This document shows, one piece after another, positions 62,993-64,000 of a DNA stretch of 64,000 nucleotides. This DNA comes from Nostoc sp. LPT. Its GTDB lineage: Bacteria > Cyanobacteriota > Cyanobacteriia > Cyanobacteriales > Nostocaceae. The notes under the pieces are model-generated. The model ran no database searches. It had not been told where the DNA came from and was given only the letters and a program-made list of their open reading frames with translations. Each line of letters begins with the position of its first letter. The stretch's first letter is position 1. The stretch spans positions 1 to 64,000 of the forward strand of contig NZ_JABXKF010000135.1 in NCBI RefSeq assembly GCF_017115165.1. Reading direction: 5' to 3'. The translations under genes and the position numbers were made by a program.

Positions 62993-64000
62993 ATGACTAC
63001 ACCTGACGAATTAGTTGCCATATTTGACCGTATCCGCGATGGTATTCAAGATGAGAGAGATATTTTACTATTAGGACAATGGCTGAAAAATAGCAATGAT
63101 TACAATGTCCTACAATTGGGCAAAAACATTATCAATATTGCTGATGGTAAGGATATTCATATTGGCGATCGCACTTACTATAATACAGATGCTGCAAGCA
63201 TCAAGGCTGTTCTTCGAGAAGTATTAACAGAGCTAATTGATACTATTAATCCCGAAAAATCGCCTCAGCAAAATTCTCAAATTTATCTGATGGCTAATTT
63301 TTTACCTCAGACTACCAATGAAAATGCTGTAGTAACCAGCAATTCACTAACGCAACAACTTCCTCCAAACTTACCAGCTATCACAAAGTTCGAGTTTGAA
63401 GTCGTAACTATAGATACTCAAGGAATAGAAATAAAGCGTTGCCTTAAACAAGCTGAGTATTTTATAGAGAGTCTAGCAGATAGCGTAATATTAGAAATGG
63501 TTTCTATTGCTGGTGGTAAATTCCAAATGGGCGCACCTCTAGATGAATCTGAATCACTTGAGGATGAACGTCCTCAACATCTAGTTACTATAAAACCCTT
63601 TTTTATAGGTAAGTATCTCATTACTCAAGCTCAGTGGAGGGTTATTGCAAATCTCCCAAAAATAAAACGTCGTCTTGAACTAGAACCATCTTGTTTTAAA
63701 GGAGATAACTTACCCGTAGAAAGAGTTTCTTGGTATGATGCACAAGAGTTTTGTGAGCGACTTTCACGAAAAATAGGAAGAAAATATCGCTTATCTAGCG
63801 AAGCTGAATGGGAATATGCTTGTCGTGCTAAAACATCAACTCCATTCCATTTTGGCAAAATAATTAGACCGAATTTAGCTAATTATTGTGGATTAAACGA
63901 AAATATTAATAGTACTGCTTGCCAACAAACAACAGAAGTTGGCAGTTTTCCAGCTAATGCGTTTGGAATTTATGATATGCACGGCTTAGTCTGGGAGTGG
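62993..64000 (+). CDS. Formylglycine-generating-enzyme (SUMF1) domain protein with N-terminal effector-associated-like domain; runs off the window
   Basis: ATG 62993; 336 codons, open to the window end. Residues 1-80 are a small helical adaptor ending NIINIADGKDIHIGDRTYY, a motif I recall in cyanobacterial effector-associated domains attached to caspases, NACHT ATPases and signalling domains. A linker (about 85-160) leads to an SUMF1/FGE-sulfatase domain: MVSIAGGKFQMGAP, DERPQHLVTIKPFFIGKYLIT (read in two parts), PVERVSWYDAQEFCERLS, YRLSSEAEWEYACRA, and VGSFPANAFGIYDMHGLVWEW. The catalytic Cys region lies beyond the window, so oxidase activity cannot be judged. A signalling or conflict-system role is inferred from the N-terminal domain. 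Confidence 0.85.
   Translation, partial: MTTPDELVAIFDRIRDGIQDERDILLLGQWLKNSNDYNVLQLGKNIINIADGKDIHIGDRTYYNTDAASIKAVLREVLTELIDTINPEKSPQQNSQIYLMANFLPQTTNENAVVTSNSLTQQLPPNLPAITKFEFEVVTIDTQGIEIKRCLKQAEYFIESLADSVILEMVSIAGGKFQMGAPLDESESLEDERPQHLVTIKPFFIGKYLITQAQWRVIANLPKIKRRLELEPSCFKGDNLPVERVSWYDAQEFCERLSRKIGRKYRLSSEAEWEYACRAKTSTPFHFGKIIRPNLANYCGLNENINSTACQQTTEVGSFPANAFGIYDMHGLVWEW

Overview
The window is a chromosomal segment of a filamentous, probably heterocyst-forming cyanobacterium of the Nostoc/Anabaena group. Evidence: very frequent HIP1 octamers (GCGATCGC), heptamer short tandem repeats (STRR, such as ACTCAGC, ACTCCTA and ATTCGTA units), interspersed Nostoc-type palindromes, thylakoid NDH-1 genes, an RbcR-type LysR regulator, a zeta-carotene isomerase homologue, an SLH-domain outer-membrane porin and isiB flavodoxin. 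No rRNA, tRNA, CRISPR array or intact transposase was seen. Calls rest on reading the sequence and on remembered family features; no search was run.

Layout. 1-2.3 kb: a short TPR/ligand-binding protein, a mini-paralogue of its N-terminus, and a Ser/Thr kinase. 2.5-13.4 kb: photosynthetic block with rbcR, a Z-ISO/NnrU gene, a thioredoxin with a WCGLC active site, ndhF and ndhD. Between ndhF and ndhD lies a 3.9 kb accessory cassette with a divergent pair: a Cache-domain pentameric ligand-gated channel-like protein and a PstS-like lipoprotein. 13.5-17.8 kb: an accessory patch with a Uma2 nuclease, one truncated and one frameshifted toxin-antitoxin module beside an intact BrnT-BrnA pair, an ATPase stub and a chimeric relic. 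17.8-31 kb: mostly housekeeping genes (LapA-like, phosphoglucomutase, a Cas4-like nuclease, a transglutaminase/propeller protein, P2A ATPase, recF, MgtC, a divergent PEP synthase-like protein).

31-36.5 kb: accessory genes again. These are a translationally coupled AAA ATPase plus DUF4276 pair resembling ATPase-TOPRIM defence pairs, a baeRF7 protein, and a DnaB-type helicase fused to an N-terminal HNH nuclease. 36.5-45 kb: DUF1361, a repeat-rich secreted protein, a porin, a lipoprotein, a repeat island with a small MITE nested in an older repeat, and a cbiMQO Co/Ni transporter. 45.7-52 kb: envelope sugar genes (GT2-GtrA, GT39, and a GDP-mannose-type nucleotidyltransferase with a degenerate phosphomannomutase domain). 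52-64 kb: gene fragments, flavodoxin with an isiC-like hydrolase lacking the nucleophile Ser, two AAA-like signalling genes that both end abruptly at one junction, a UgpC/MalK-type ATPase carrying an internal repeat insertion, an FAD monooxygenase, ssb, and the start of a formylglycine-generating-enzyme-domain protein that runs off the window.

The strongest candidates for undescribed biology are the Cache-channel/PstS pair inside the NDH-1 cluster, the HNH-DnaB helicase with its small upstream partner, and the ATPase-DUF4276 operon.
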